Origin: Adineta steineri
Lineage: Eukaryota > Rotifera > Eurotatoria > Adinetida > Adinetidae
Assembly: GCA_905250115.1 (NCBI GenBank)
Contig: CAJNOI010000164.1
Location: 62,001-126,000, forward strand
Length of the DNA stretch: 64,000 nucleotides
Reading direction: 5' to 3'
Below, piece by piece: positions 48,601 through 59,627 of the stretch; positions within the stretch are counted from its first letter, which is position 1; every line of letters starts with the position of its first letter. Position numbers and translations under genes: made by a program. The notes beneath the pieces were generated by a model. The model made no database searches. It saw only the letters and a program-made list of their open reading frames with translations, and had not been told where the DNA came from.

Positions 48601-51529
48601 TATTCATTCTATTAAATCAAATTCGAAATGTGTTCTATTCATTTTCTATCTAGGACGCTAACTGAAAAAGATGAACATATTATTCAGTTGGAAACAAAGA
48701 TTAATAATTCAAAAGCTATCGAAGATAAAAATCCATTAATTGAAACTAAAAAAGAATTCGATTCCGATGAAATTTCAAACTTAAAAAATCAAATTCAAAC
48801 TATTGAAAATTTAAATAAACAATTAAATGAACGTCTTGAACAATTTCAATTAAAATCAAATCATGAACAACCAACTCAAACGGATGAACAACAAACCGGT
48901 TCAATATTACCATTAAGTTCAAATGATCAGAAACAATCCGAACAACACCTTATTGTAATTATTCTTTAACTTAACTTATCATATATCAATGAAAAACGTA
49001 CCCTAAGGAACCTGTATAAACTTTCGAATAGTAACAAAACAAAATTTTAAATGCGTATTCATAGACTAACGGATGCTCTATAATAAACGAGTCAAAATGT
49101 TTCTCTCTTTCCAATAAACTACAGATTTGACTTTAAGGCAAGGAAAAAACAGCTGATTATTTGATTAACAGTGATTAGTATTTCTTGTTAATGATGGGTG
49201 GGTGTGGATTAGGGATCTGCGAAGTCAACTTTTTTTGACTCGGACTCCGCTCTGATTCCGAGAATTTTTCTTTTTTTGTCTCCGATCCCGACTTCGAAAA
49301 ACTTCGAAGTTTTGTTAACAAAAAGCGACTTCTAGAGTCAACTTTTTTGACCTTGAAACTCGACTCCGACTCCGACGGAGTTATAATCGGGTTTCGGAGT
49401 GCTCCGCAGCTCCCTAGTGTGGATATGAGTATTCTTTTTATTCACACACTCACCCACCCTGGTATTTAAAACAAAATCCAACTAGATGTTAGCTATAAGA
49501 TTAAAATACTTTTACGTCTGTAACTATTGAAGAAAAGTGATTGTGTTTTGTAGAGAATGCCATTCATGCATTTAAACATACAATCTATTTCTTTTCAATA
49601 ATTTATAGTATCTTGACAAACAAAAATATTAATTAGAAATCAACTTGATTTCTTTTGAAATAGAAAAGTCCCATTAATGAATAACAAAAGAAAAAAATCT
49701 ATGATTGATGACAGTTTTAGTAAAAGTATATCACTTATGACATTGTTTTTGTATACGATGTTATAAAATAAGCTAAATATAGATGATACTTATCAATTTT
49801 GAAAGAAATCAAATTGAATTTCCTTGATGTGAATAAAGATTTCTTTTTTATAATAGAAAATATGTCAACAATAATAAACTTTTTCAACTTTGATTAAAAG
49901 AAATCCATAAGGTTTTTTATAAAGAATATAATTTACGTTTTTTTTATCAAAGGAACGTTTCAATGAAGTAATGCGTGAAAATATTGATCTAAAAGATCGA
50001 ATACAAAATCTTGATCATGTTATTCTTCAATTACAAAGTGAAACTGAAACAATCGGTAAAAAAATAATGTTTTTTTCTTCGATAATTTTTATTTTCTTTT
50101 AAAATAGGTGATTATATTATTTTATATCAACAACAACGTGAACAACTTCAAAAACGTTATCAAGAAAAAGATGATTATATTAAACAATTAACACAAGATC
50201 GATTTGATTTACAAGTATAAGTCTAAATACTTTTTTTTGTCACGTCTTCGCCATAATTCTCTTTATATTTAGAAAAAACTATCAGAATTAGAAATCTTAC
50301 TTGTTCATGGTCTAAATATACCTATTCCAAATAGTATTAAATCACAAGAATCTCATACAGAAGTACCTAGCAAACATGATGAAACAAATTCATCGGATCA
50401 ATTACAATTACAACCTAAGAAAAATGGTAAGAAATAGAAACTTGTCAGAAGTTTTTCAGTTTGAATAATAAGAAAGATATATCTTACGTATTTATTCATC
50501 TAACTAAAGGAAAATAAACATACTCTACGATGGCAATATTTGTCTTTGTAAGAATGATGACATTTATTTCGTAAATGATACTGTTATTTTCTTTTTTATT
50601 AATGATGGAATTAAGCAGAGACTTTCTTAAAATAGATCATATCTACTATTATATATTGTTATGAAAATCTCAGTTCCAAATAATTGAATTTTTGCATAAA
50701 TAAAATACTTGAATTATGTTCTTCGATTATATAGAATCGGATAAGCAGCATTGACTTCGGACCATAACAAAATCATTGAAAATAATTCAATCTATCATTG
50801 TATTTTATTCTTGTAGTATCGGCTAGATAATAATAGAAATAAATTCTAATACTAGAAAATGATTTATTTAGTTATCAATATCTTCTGATTAAACGGAATA
50901 TATATATATATAGCGTATTTTATAGTCTAAATCAATTTAACCTATAATTATATTTATTTTCTAATGGTGAACAGTTTTTTTTATTAATTCTGTAGTAAAT
51001 AGAAGTTAAACTTAACTATATAATCATTGTTAGCATTATTTATATGTGCATGTGGCTAATACAAATAAAAGGAAAAAAAGCTATATAATATTTATCGAGT
51101 AACTAACAATTTCAAATAGAAAGAATTTAAACTATTGATATCATTGTGACATATTTGTCAAATCTTCACCAGCATGCAACGAAAATATCTATTCGGCATT
51201 CTTAAAAAGATATTTATTAATTTATATCCAGAATATTCTTTAAAGCAAATAATTACTAAGTTTGCTTTTTTGAATAAATTTACTATATATTTTTAGAACA
51301 ATTGGGAACTATTGATCAAGTCATATCATTGAATACCGATAAAATTCCTAGTTCGATATCATTACCTCAATTAAGTGATGAAACAAAAGCTCGTATATTG
51401 GCATTAATTACTGAATTAGCACAAAATAATATTTCATCAAATGATAATTTATCAACAGTAAAACGAGCATTTGTCGATAAAGATTTTTATCTATGTTCAA
51501 CATGTTCAGGTTCTGTGCAGTGGGTTTAA
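45684..51529 (+). CDS. GOLGA2: golgin GM130 (cis-Golgi coiled-coil tether)
   Basis: Seventeen exons (45684-45731, 45787-45846, 45895-45929, 45980-46061, 46733-46807, 46861-46941, 46989-47189, 47250-47308, 47371-47488, 47547-47630, 48264-48359, 48415-48599, 48654-48954, 49953-50055, 50108-50214, 50273-50426, 51297-51529) join in phase to 673 residues. GM130 tethers vesicles at the cis-Golgi through p115 at its N-terminus and GRASP65 at its C-terminus. The basic N-terminus (ENLANARRKLKKFRDQH) matches the p115/importin-binding end. Two segments are diagnostic: HVQTIGVLVAEKTDVSAKLS with YGRLKASRERVQELE, and NLDHVILQLQSETETIGDYI with LYQQQREQLQKRYQEKDDYI. The rest is coiled coil. The last residues (SVQWV) are hydrophobic and could serve as the PDZ ligand for GRASP (inference). 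Introns 10, 13 and 16 are unusually long (633-998 nt), and intron 13 carries inserted elements. Confidence 0.88.
47690..48240. repeat. possible unclassified insertion in GM130 intron 10
   Basis: This intron is 633 nt, while most others in the gene are about 50 nt. It contains CTACTACAGTGTGGTGCAAA near 47711 and a loose inverse (TTTTGCACTCAGTAG) near 48031, which may be terminal repeats of a roughly 335-bp element. No target duplication was found. Confidence 0.3.
49195..49462. repeat. telomere-like hairpin interrupted by a foldback element
   Basis: The G arm (GGGTGGGTGTGGAT) at 49196-49209 continues at 49417 as GTGTGGATATGAGTATTC and pairs with CACACACTCACCCACCCT ending near 49460. Removing 49210-49416 and one copy of the duplicated GTGTGGAT restores a compact hairpin of the same type as the others. 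It lies in intron 13 of GM130. Confidence 0.75.
49210..49416. mobile_element. 207-bp hAT-like foldback element with GACTCC-type interior
   Basis: The ends are TAGGGATCTGCG and the inverse CGCAGCTCCCTA. The element is flanked by an exact 8-bp direct repeat GTGTGGAT (49202-49209 and 49417-49424). The interior is made of degenerate GACTCCGA motifs, in inverted orientation on the two sides. There is no coding capacity. An 8-bp target duplication and a TAGGG/CAGGG end fit the hAT superfamily (known); non-autonomous mobilisation is inferred. Confidence 0.8.
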
Positions 51530-52593
51530 TTTTTATTTATTATTGTTGCTTGTTTTTTTTCTAAAAAATATTGAACCTATTTATAATTTCTCTCTCTTAT
51601 CTTATTTTATTATATCATCATAGGGAAAAAAAGAGAGAGGAATTCTTCGTATTTATTGATTTTATTTTTTTGATTCGTTTTTAAACGATGGTTATTGTTC
51701 TTTTTTTTTCTGTTATTAAATTTACATATAATCTAAACATAAAAAAAAACGCCAATGTAAATAAATGATGACCGATTTTGTTGATAAATATTGAAATTAA
51801 ATTTCATTTATTTTTTAAGTTTAATAAATAATGGCACCAATTATGGAAAATAATATGATATTATTTTATTTGTGAAATTGAAGGTAAAATATATTCTAAT
51901 TTTCATATATGAGATGTTATCCATGACTAAAATGTCATGTTGAATTAGTAGACAATGATATTCAGCCATGCGATATATGCAAATTAGAATTCTGTATAAA
52001 TCATATACGAGTTTTTCTTTCGAATAGAAAATTTCAATAGAGCGACATTAAATTCCTATATATACTTTATTCGATTAATTTTACAATATATGAGATGAAA
52101 AAAAAATAGAATTTATAAAAATAACTTATGGAATATATGAACTTTTTCTAGGTTATTGTCATATATTATTTATCACGTAAAATGGCACATGTCAATAGAA
52201 ACAGACAACTTATTGATGAAGAAAATTTGTAATTAAAACAAATTAATTATAATGGTAAGATCATATTTCAACTTATATCACATTATTTCCACTGAATAAT
52301 TAGCAAAGAAAAAAAAGGTGACATAACACATATTAACAAAACAAAAAACCGGATAATGAAACATACTGAGAAAAACAGAAATAAATAATTTGAATTAGCA
52401 TCATTAATATTGTTTATCCGAAAAAAAAGTATCTAAAAAGAAATAGAAAGAATTTATAAAAAAAATATTTATTTTCAGTCAATTACCCCATTGTTTTATC
52501 AAATGAAAAAGCAAAATCATCAGAAAGCCATTGATATATATATAACAAACGAATACATCGTTTTTTATTTATTCAAATAATTTCTAATTGTTA
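51530..52593. other. convergent intergenic region between GM130 and the INAF-motif gene
   Basis: Very AT-rich sequence holding the 3' ends of both neighbours. No gene or structured repeat seen. Confidence 0.5.
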
Positions 52594-53293
52594 TTATATT
52601 AAGATGGATTTTTTCGTTAATGAATCCTATTGTAGAAAACAAAAAAATGTTAATACTAATATAATTAACTTAGTCATCTCAACTTACATTTTCTATTTCT
52701 GAAACAAATGTTGAATTTGATGTTGCTGTAATCAGAGATTGAGCAGTTATTTTAACATCTGATAGAGTTGTTATTGTTGGTGGTGTACCATAGCCAGACC
52801 AAAAAAATCCATAAAATGTGGTAAGAGCAATAGCTAATAATGATATGGATAATAAATAACTGAAGACAAGTAATAAACGTAAGATTTTTTTTCGCATTAA
52901 ATTTGAAGGTTCTTGTCCTAACGGAAGGATTGGTGGTTGAGTATCAATACTTGGTGGTGGAGCATTTTTTGCAATATTCATCCAGAGACTCTGCCTTCGC
53001 GTCGCTAATGCTGTTGTTTGTAAACTTTTTCGACTAGGAAATATATTACCAAGACTAATTACTGATGAACTTCGTTTTTGATTCATCGGTGTAGGTTTTA
53101 TTATACCACCAGGAGATGATGGTACTGATTGATTTGTTACTAAACTTGTTCGCATTGCTGAAAATGGCATACGACCAAAAGCTAATGCTTCATCATTTGC
53201 TGTTTTAGAAAATCTTTTCATTGGAGGTAGTCCCATTTTTTGATTCCGATTATTTAATGCTTGAATACTTCGTGTTTGAAATGAAGACGCCAT
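52594..53293 (-). CDS. INAF-motif single-pass membrane protein
   Basis: Two exons (53293-52688 and 52626-52594) separated by a 61-nt intron give 212 residues. If the intron is not used, a stop follows two codons after the donor. A Ser/Pro-rich cytoplasmic-type N-terminus of about 130 residues leads to a basic stretch and one membrane segment (about 137-165). That segment contains RKKILRLLLVFSYLLSIS and ends FYGFFWSGY. The pattern of basic residues, Arg-Leu, Tyr, Ser and a final aromatic-Trp resembles the INAF motif of Drosophila InaF, which supports TRP channel function, and of vertebrate INAFM proteins. The assignment rests on this motif alone. Confidence 0.6.
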
Positions 53294-56200
53294 ATTAATA
53301 AAAATATCTTAAATGAAATCTTTTTATAAGTATGTATAATAGAAAATAAATGTATGTTTTTTCTATTAAAACACTCGTTCTATTCACGCAGAAAATGACA
53401 TATCATCGTATTTATAGTACTTACCTAAACAGAAAAAAATATATATAAGGAAATCGACTGTAAAAAAAAAGAGACTGTTAGATACTAAGTGACTTCTTGC
53501 CGAGAAAAGATAGTAATTCGATTTCATTACTATCAGAAAAGGACATAATAGATCCGTTATGCTTGTTGTTATACAATGATGATAAGATAAGAAGAAAAAA
53601 AGAAGAAGAAGAAGAAGAAGAATGCTCTAAGACAAGATTGGAATTTTGATCGGAAAACAAAAATGAGACAGCGAGCGAGAAATAGTGCAGAAAGAAGAAG
53701 ACGAAGACGAAGACGAGAAATATCTTCTTCGCGTAATCGAGAAAAAAATATGAGACTCAATCTGCATAGACACAACACATATTGTCAAGTGTGCCAATTA
53801 TCTCCTACACATACAACGATGATTGTTGACATTCTCCTGGTGCTTCTATTGAACTACGCTTTTGTATATGTATATATTGCTATATATATGTGGCATTCTA
53901 ATGATGTGTGGCATAACAAAAACTATCGTTCTTATTTCTAATAACAAACGGATTACCAGCGTTGTTTCTTGTCGTCATCATCATTCGTATGCGCCTTATG
54001 TTTAACATGCACATCACCAAATGTTTCTTAACAAAACTTGTTTTTCTATCTGTATATATATATACACCTTGAGAATGAAAAGACAATAGTATATTTCCTA
54101 GGGAGAACTTTATGATCTTATAGATGAAAGAAGAAATCTTATATAGCGATACATTGTGTCTTGAAAAGACTAACAAGATTAAATCCTGAAAGTAGAGCTA
54201 TAAATAGTTGCCCTGTCATAGAGTATTATCCTTACCTTTATTCATTAATGAATAGGAATAGACGTAGCTTTTGATAAAAATTGATGAGAAGTACGAGTTA
54301 ATAAAGCACCTTACATGATATTTTGCATGTATTTCGTCTTTTATTTCTTTTCTTTTTCAAAACATTATCAAGAGGTGACAATTGTAAAATATAAAAGAAA
54401 AAATGCCAGAAAGATGATGAGATGTTGGCATATGAAGTAACCTTTTTTTTGCATCTCTCTCTCTCTCTCCTTCTTTTCTCCTTTTTTTTACGTATCTTTT
54501 CTTCAATTAGACAAAAAAAAAAGAAAGAAATGCATAGATATTTCTTTGGTTTCTTTTCATCTCTCTTATTGATGAGATAGAACTGGTGAATGTCATATTT
54601 TTTTTGATATTGTCATTACAACTATTGATTTGATTGATAAATCATAATTGCTTAATGATGTAGAAAGTATTTAGCATAGAAAAAATTACGTGTTCAGTTT
54701 TTTGGTTAATTTGATCGAATTATATTTTTTTCGTGACATTGAAGATGTTAATAGAAAAATCATCATCATAATCGATATACAATATGATTAAGTATAATGA
54801 CAAGTGATATTATTATCACACTAAATAGGAATAAAGGACAAATGAATAATCTATTTTATTCTTTAATGCGTAGTTTTATAAATTGAAGAAGTCAATTTCT
54901 ATATCTATATAAAAAAAAAGAAAATAATTAATATTTTAATAAAAATAAAGTAAAAGAAATTGATAAAAATTGATAGATCGTTTTTATTATTTAAAAAATG
55001 AATTTAAATATATATCTATATATGTATATGTATATATATACATATAATGAAGATATATGTATATCTTTATCTATGACTTGATAAATGTTAAATGTCAAAT
55101 GACAATAAAATGAATGTATCATATCATATGTGTTGACGAACACGTTTAGTTAAGAAAGTCTTTTTTCAGATTCTTCTTGAATCTGATTGTTTTTATATGA
55201 TTTGTTTTTGTTTATTCCCGGAAGAAGTTTTGCCATCGTTAGATGTCAATTTGACAAAAGCAACATTTATATAATGGTTTTGTATAAGATATTCTATCAA
55301 AAAACACCAGGAGCTATGCGCTAACAGAAGAATATATGCTCTCCTGCTTTGAGAAATTTGATAGTTGCTTACTATAATTTTGTAAGCAAAGAAAAGATAT
55401 TGTATAAGTTTTGGCCTTATTTTTATTCTTTTTTTATCATTCTTATAGCTAAAGATAAACAGATATTGGCCATATGTTTTCGAAGAATAGCATCTAACCT
55501 ATCATTTCTAAAGTATTATATTCAATTTATATTAATTACACAAAAGTGCAGTATTAATGAAAATGTTGACGAAACTTCTATAGCGTTATCTTCGATATAA
55601 CTAACCTTTCCGAATTGATTTAAAAACTCTTCAAAAGTACAATGAAAAGTCTATAGGATTAACAGTATTACACTTGAAAAATAATCATTTCTCTCTAACT
55701 ATATAAACTATTACTTTTGTAATAAAACAATTTTTATACTATACTGAATTTTCTAGAGAACTTCCTAAAGTAGCTTTCGAGAATGATTGCATTCAGAAGT
55801 CTCAGAAACTAAAACAATCATTTTTATAGACAAAAATGTTTATTAACGCAACACTTTCCTAGACTGGATACAAATTGAATAGAATTTTCCATGTATGTAT
55901 TCTATTTCATAGTTTTCTTGCTTCATTTTGAAAAAGTGTACAATAGAAATTCTCCGCTTGATTCGAATAGCATCAAACCTAACAATAGGATCGTAACAAA
56001 GAAAATTATATGCATACTTACGATATATCCTGCTGATTTTTTTCTATTTAAGACGAATTCAATATTCGTAATAATCCAAACAGCTGAAGAAAAAAACGAG
56101 ATGTTGTTTTGTTATATATTGATCAAAGAAGAATGCATGCTACTTCGATTTAGTTGATTGTACTCGATAAGTACTAGAATATTTTATTCAGCTAGTTACT

Positions 56201-57619
56201 ATAAGTTTGCTAGTACTTTAGACTATATTTACAGAAGATCTACTAGGAAAATAAATCAAAGAAATATATTTTGGAAAAAGAGTTGAGAACAATTCGTTCT
56301 ATTTGAGATAGTTTTATAGATTGAAGTATTATACAAATTTACTTAGATATGCTGTTAGTTCTTTCAACTTCAAACACATCATTTTTAAGTATTGATGAAG
56401 TATAAGCATGTTAGTTTGTTATCAACTGAATATAAGATTTCAGAAGTTATGACGTCTTGTTTTTCTTCAGGACATCGATATAGATGATGAAGAAATATAA
56501 AACTATTAAGAATTGAATCCTTTCAAATAACCTTCGGTTTATTTTATTATATTGATAAATCAAGGACGAATGATGTCTTATAGTGTACACTAAATAATAA
56601 ACAAAAAACGAAGATGAATCCTCTTAATTCTCATTGTACATTGTTATAAAAACAAGTATTATAAAATTTGGTTTATTACTTAAGGCAAAAAATTGTGTAT
56701 TGTATTTTCTTGTTATGTAAACAAAACATACTACTAAAAATAAACACAAGGATTTCTATTATATTTATTACCTGTATTGAAAAGATTGTTCTTTCTCTTT
56801 TCTCCTATATAGTTAAGTATTTTGTTAATTTAATAAATATTTCTTAGGAGTAATATACATGTTTATGAATTATTCTATAAACAATAAGTTAATTGAAAGC
56901 AAGTGAACAGAATTCATCAATCAACTTTTGTTATTATTGTCAATTTTGATCTACGAATACATTTGCAATGAAATGATGAATTGACTTTTTCTTTAGTATA
57001 ATCATAACCTTCAAAGACTCCCAAGGGTTATATATTCTATCGTATTCGCATCTCTTTTTACTATATCTTTAAAAATAATTTCTTTAATTATTCTTAGCAA
57101 AAAAACAATAAAATCATGAATCTGTTCGATACTAATACAATAAATATAAATAAAAGTATTCTTGGTTACATTCTAATAACCTTCATGAACACTATTTTGT
57201 TAATTATTATTCATAAAACGTTTTACTACATCCTTTGAGAGTAATACTCAAGAGAAAGATAATAACTTCGAAAAATATAGTTTTTTTCTTTATTCAATCG
57301 TTTTAAAAATTTTATTCAAAATTGAATTTATGTATTATAGTAATTGTTTTTAATAATCTTTAGAAAAAATCTGAATACATAGAAATCAAGATCTAAGTTT
57401 ATTGGTAATTATCTATAGTTCTATGATTAAAATATATTTATTCGTAATGTAAATCTATAAAAATGAAGACATAGAAGGCTGATTCAACAATATTTTACAT
57501 TGATATAAACCATTTAAGCAAGAAAAAAATCGTTTATGTAGGTCTTCTTGTATAGTATTTTAAAAGAATTTGTATCATAGGAAAAAACAATAATCAGCTT
57601 AGATTATTTATAAAAGAAT
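53294..57619. other. gene-poor AT-rich region with simple repeats
   Basis: Holds a GAA/AGA microsatellite (53590-53720), a CT microsatellite (54460-54480), a TA-rich palindromic stretch (55000-55070) and otherwise unstructured sequence. Open frames here (for example 53663-53941, 55349-55600, 55891-56157) are short, biased and without domains. I see no gene. Confidence 0.5.
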
Positions 57620-58260
57620 ATGAAATCAACACAAGTACTCTTATATATTCCGAATCTGATCGGTAGAATAATAGTTTTATATTTAATCATACATATTATT
57701 CACATAGGTTTTTTTCGTGTATGTCTTCCTATATTTGCTTGGTATTATTTTGATAAATCAATGAGTTTTTTTTCCATTATATCTTATTCAAGCTTTACTT
57801 GAGGGTTAGAATAAATTTTCTTCTTGTTATGGAAGTTTGATTATATTCTATAGCTGTTGATTGATGGTTGGATAGCACGTCGATTTAATCAAGTATCAAA
57901 ATTTGGTGTTTAGTTTGTTATTGCTATTGATAATATTAGTCGAGGAATTTTATAATCAAGAATTTCATCTATTGCATGGATTACATTTGTTGCATTAAAT
58001 AGTTATAGATCTGATTGGAAAGCAAAATTATCATCAAATAACGATATTATTGTTTGAAATATTATGAAAAATGGTAAATTGTTTTTTTTGAAAAGGTTTT
58101 TCAAAAACCCTTTGGATTCTTAACAATTGTTTTTGAAATCCATTGTCTTCCTATCGTCATCTATATTATAACGTATCTATTTTACTCGATTGGTTTAGAT
58201 TTTTATTATGTATGCATATGACTTTATGCATCGTTGGACGTCTATTTTCATTGTATTACG
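57620..58260 (+). pseudogene. decayed CDP-alcohol phosphatidyltransferase
   Basis: The 5' part reads QVLLYIPNLIGR followed by hydrophobic sequence, as at the start of phosphatidylinositol-synthase-like enzymes. After a short broken stretch, another segment reads IDGWIARRFNQVSKFG, matching the first half of the CDP-alcohol phosphotransferase motif (DGxxARxxxxxxxxGxxxDxxxD). The next expected Asp is Val, and an in-frame stop lies beside it; the final Asp (AIDNISRGIL) remains. Further in-frame stops occur downstream, including after IIV and after YYVCI, and later fragments (KPFGFLTIVFEIHCLPIVIY) still resemble membrane segments. I count at least five stops or frame breaks, so no functional enzyme is expected. 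Confidence 0.7.
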
Positions 58261-58688
58261 AGGTGAGACATTTATGATGTATATATAACAAAAAAAAAAC
58301 AGAAGAGAAATCGATAATATGTTTTTTCTTTTTCATTTCTTCTCTACGTACATTTAGGTATACGTCATTCGTCTTTTTTTTATAACTGAAGGTTTACTTA
58401 AGTGAGTTCATATTTATATTAAATAAAAGAAGTAGAAGTACATGTTTTTTTAGAGAGCAACAGGAGTTAAAAGAATATACTTATTTATCGAGTCGAAAGG
58501 AAAAGAATTAATTTTTTTAAAGTTATAAATATAAATATGTTTTGTCAAATAAGAAAAAAAAGAAGTAGAATAAAATAATGATCATATGGTTGTATATAAT
58601 CAAGTAGACAGAGTAGAAATTTCACGTACATGTAAGAGAGGCAGATGAGAAAATAATTCATATGGCAGTATAAAAGATAAACTAAGAA

Positions 58689-59363
58689 TTACATATGGCG
58701 TGTATTGCCAAAACTGATACCAGATTGTGATGCTCCTTTATTATAACCATACTGAGTGCTGACTACAGTATTGCCCTGACTGATTGTTTCTGGTGAGAAT
58801 ATTCGTTCATTTTTATCACTTTCTTTTGGACCTAAACCGCGCATACCTTGTTTTTGAGCCTTAAAAAAAAAGAATTATATATTTTTTACTAGAAAATAAG
58901 AATTACTTTTCGACCAAGTGCAAAAAGACAAAGTACAACTTGATGAAGATTCATTTTTTCATAGAGATCAACTGTTTGAAATGTTTCAGAATCCGATAAT
59001 CCAAAAGCCCGAGCAGCTTGACCAAAACGCGCAATATTTTCCATTAATTTAAAACTATTTTCACCTATATTAATTTAAATTCTATACAAAAACTTCCAAA
59101 AATTCATTTTAATTCTTTACCACTATTGACTTTTGGAATAGAATTTGGTACAATAGTATTCATTAATCTAATAAAAACAGAGAAGAATTAAAAATGAAGT
59201 AAGAAAAAAAAAACGATAAATTATACTGGCAAAGTTTGCGTCCATCTCTTAATTGATTATAGACATTATCCATTTCTCCATTAGTATCAAATTGTTCACC
59301 AATTGTTTCACTCATCCATTGTAAAGCTTCATGAGCTTGTCCTACATCATATTTTGATTGAAT
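58689..59363 (-). CDS. transgelin/calponin-type actin-binding protein, 5' end missing
   Basis: Four visible exons (59363-59227, 59167-59121, 59064-58907, 58859-58689) join in phase. They encode most of a calponin-homology domain: YDVGQAHEALQWMSETIGEQ, LRDGRKLC, SFKLMENIARFGQAARAFG, FQTVDLYEKMNLHQVVLCLF. A single C-terminal calponin-type repeat follows (QYGYNKGASQSGISFG), and the end is TRHM. This CH plus one repeat is the transgelin/MP20 layout; such proteins bundle actin in muscle and other contractile cells. The first exon with the start codon is not visible and probably lies in or beyond the gap at 59528. The intron before it contains a foldback element. Confidence 0.82.
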
Positions 59364-59424
59364 CTATTAAGTAAAATAATTATGAAAAGTTCTTTTCAAA
59401 TTACGATTTTTTGATGAGTACAAC

Positions 59425-59521
59425 TAGGGATGGCACTTTATCTTTACTTTGGCAGGTAGAGTAAAGCAAAGTATTTTACTTTACTTTTTCAAAGTAAAAT
59501 AAAGATAAAGTGCCACCCCTA
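59425..59521. mobile_element. 97-bp hAT-like foldback element with CTTTACTTT interior
   Basis: The ends are TAGGGATGGCACTTTATC and the inverse of TAGGGGTGGCACTTTATC. The inverted similarity covers nearly the whole element through repeats of ACTTTA. On the left the flank is AGTACAAC (59417-59424). On the right AGTACA (59522-59527) is followed directly by the gap, so six of eight bases of a target duplication are visible. It lies in the first visible intron of the transgelin-type gene. Confidence 0.75.
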
Positions 59522-59527
59522 AGTACA

Positions 59528-59627
59528 NNNNNNNNNNNNNNNNNNNNNNNNNNNNNNNNNNNNNNNNNNNNNNNNNNNNNNNNNNNNNNNNNNNNNNNNN
59601 NNNNNNNNNNNNNNNNNNNNNNNNNNN
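59528..59627. other. assembly gap (100 N)
   Basis: Separates the minus-strand transgelin-type gene from the plus-strand FUSC-like gene. It hides the 5' exons of both. The gap begins inside the target duplication of a foldback element. Confidence 0.95.

Noticed and set aside
49210..49416. Gene or exon in the GM130 intron
   Set aside because: No open frame; the sequence is fully accounted for by inverted GACTCC-type motifs between terminal repeats.
53663..53941. Arg-rich open frame
   Set aside because: It is the reading of a GAA/AGA microsatellite; the opposite strand gives a similar artefact.
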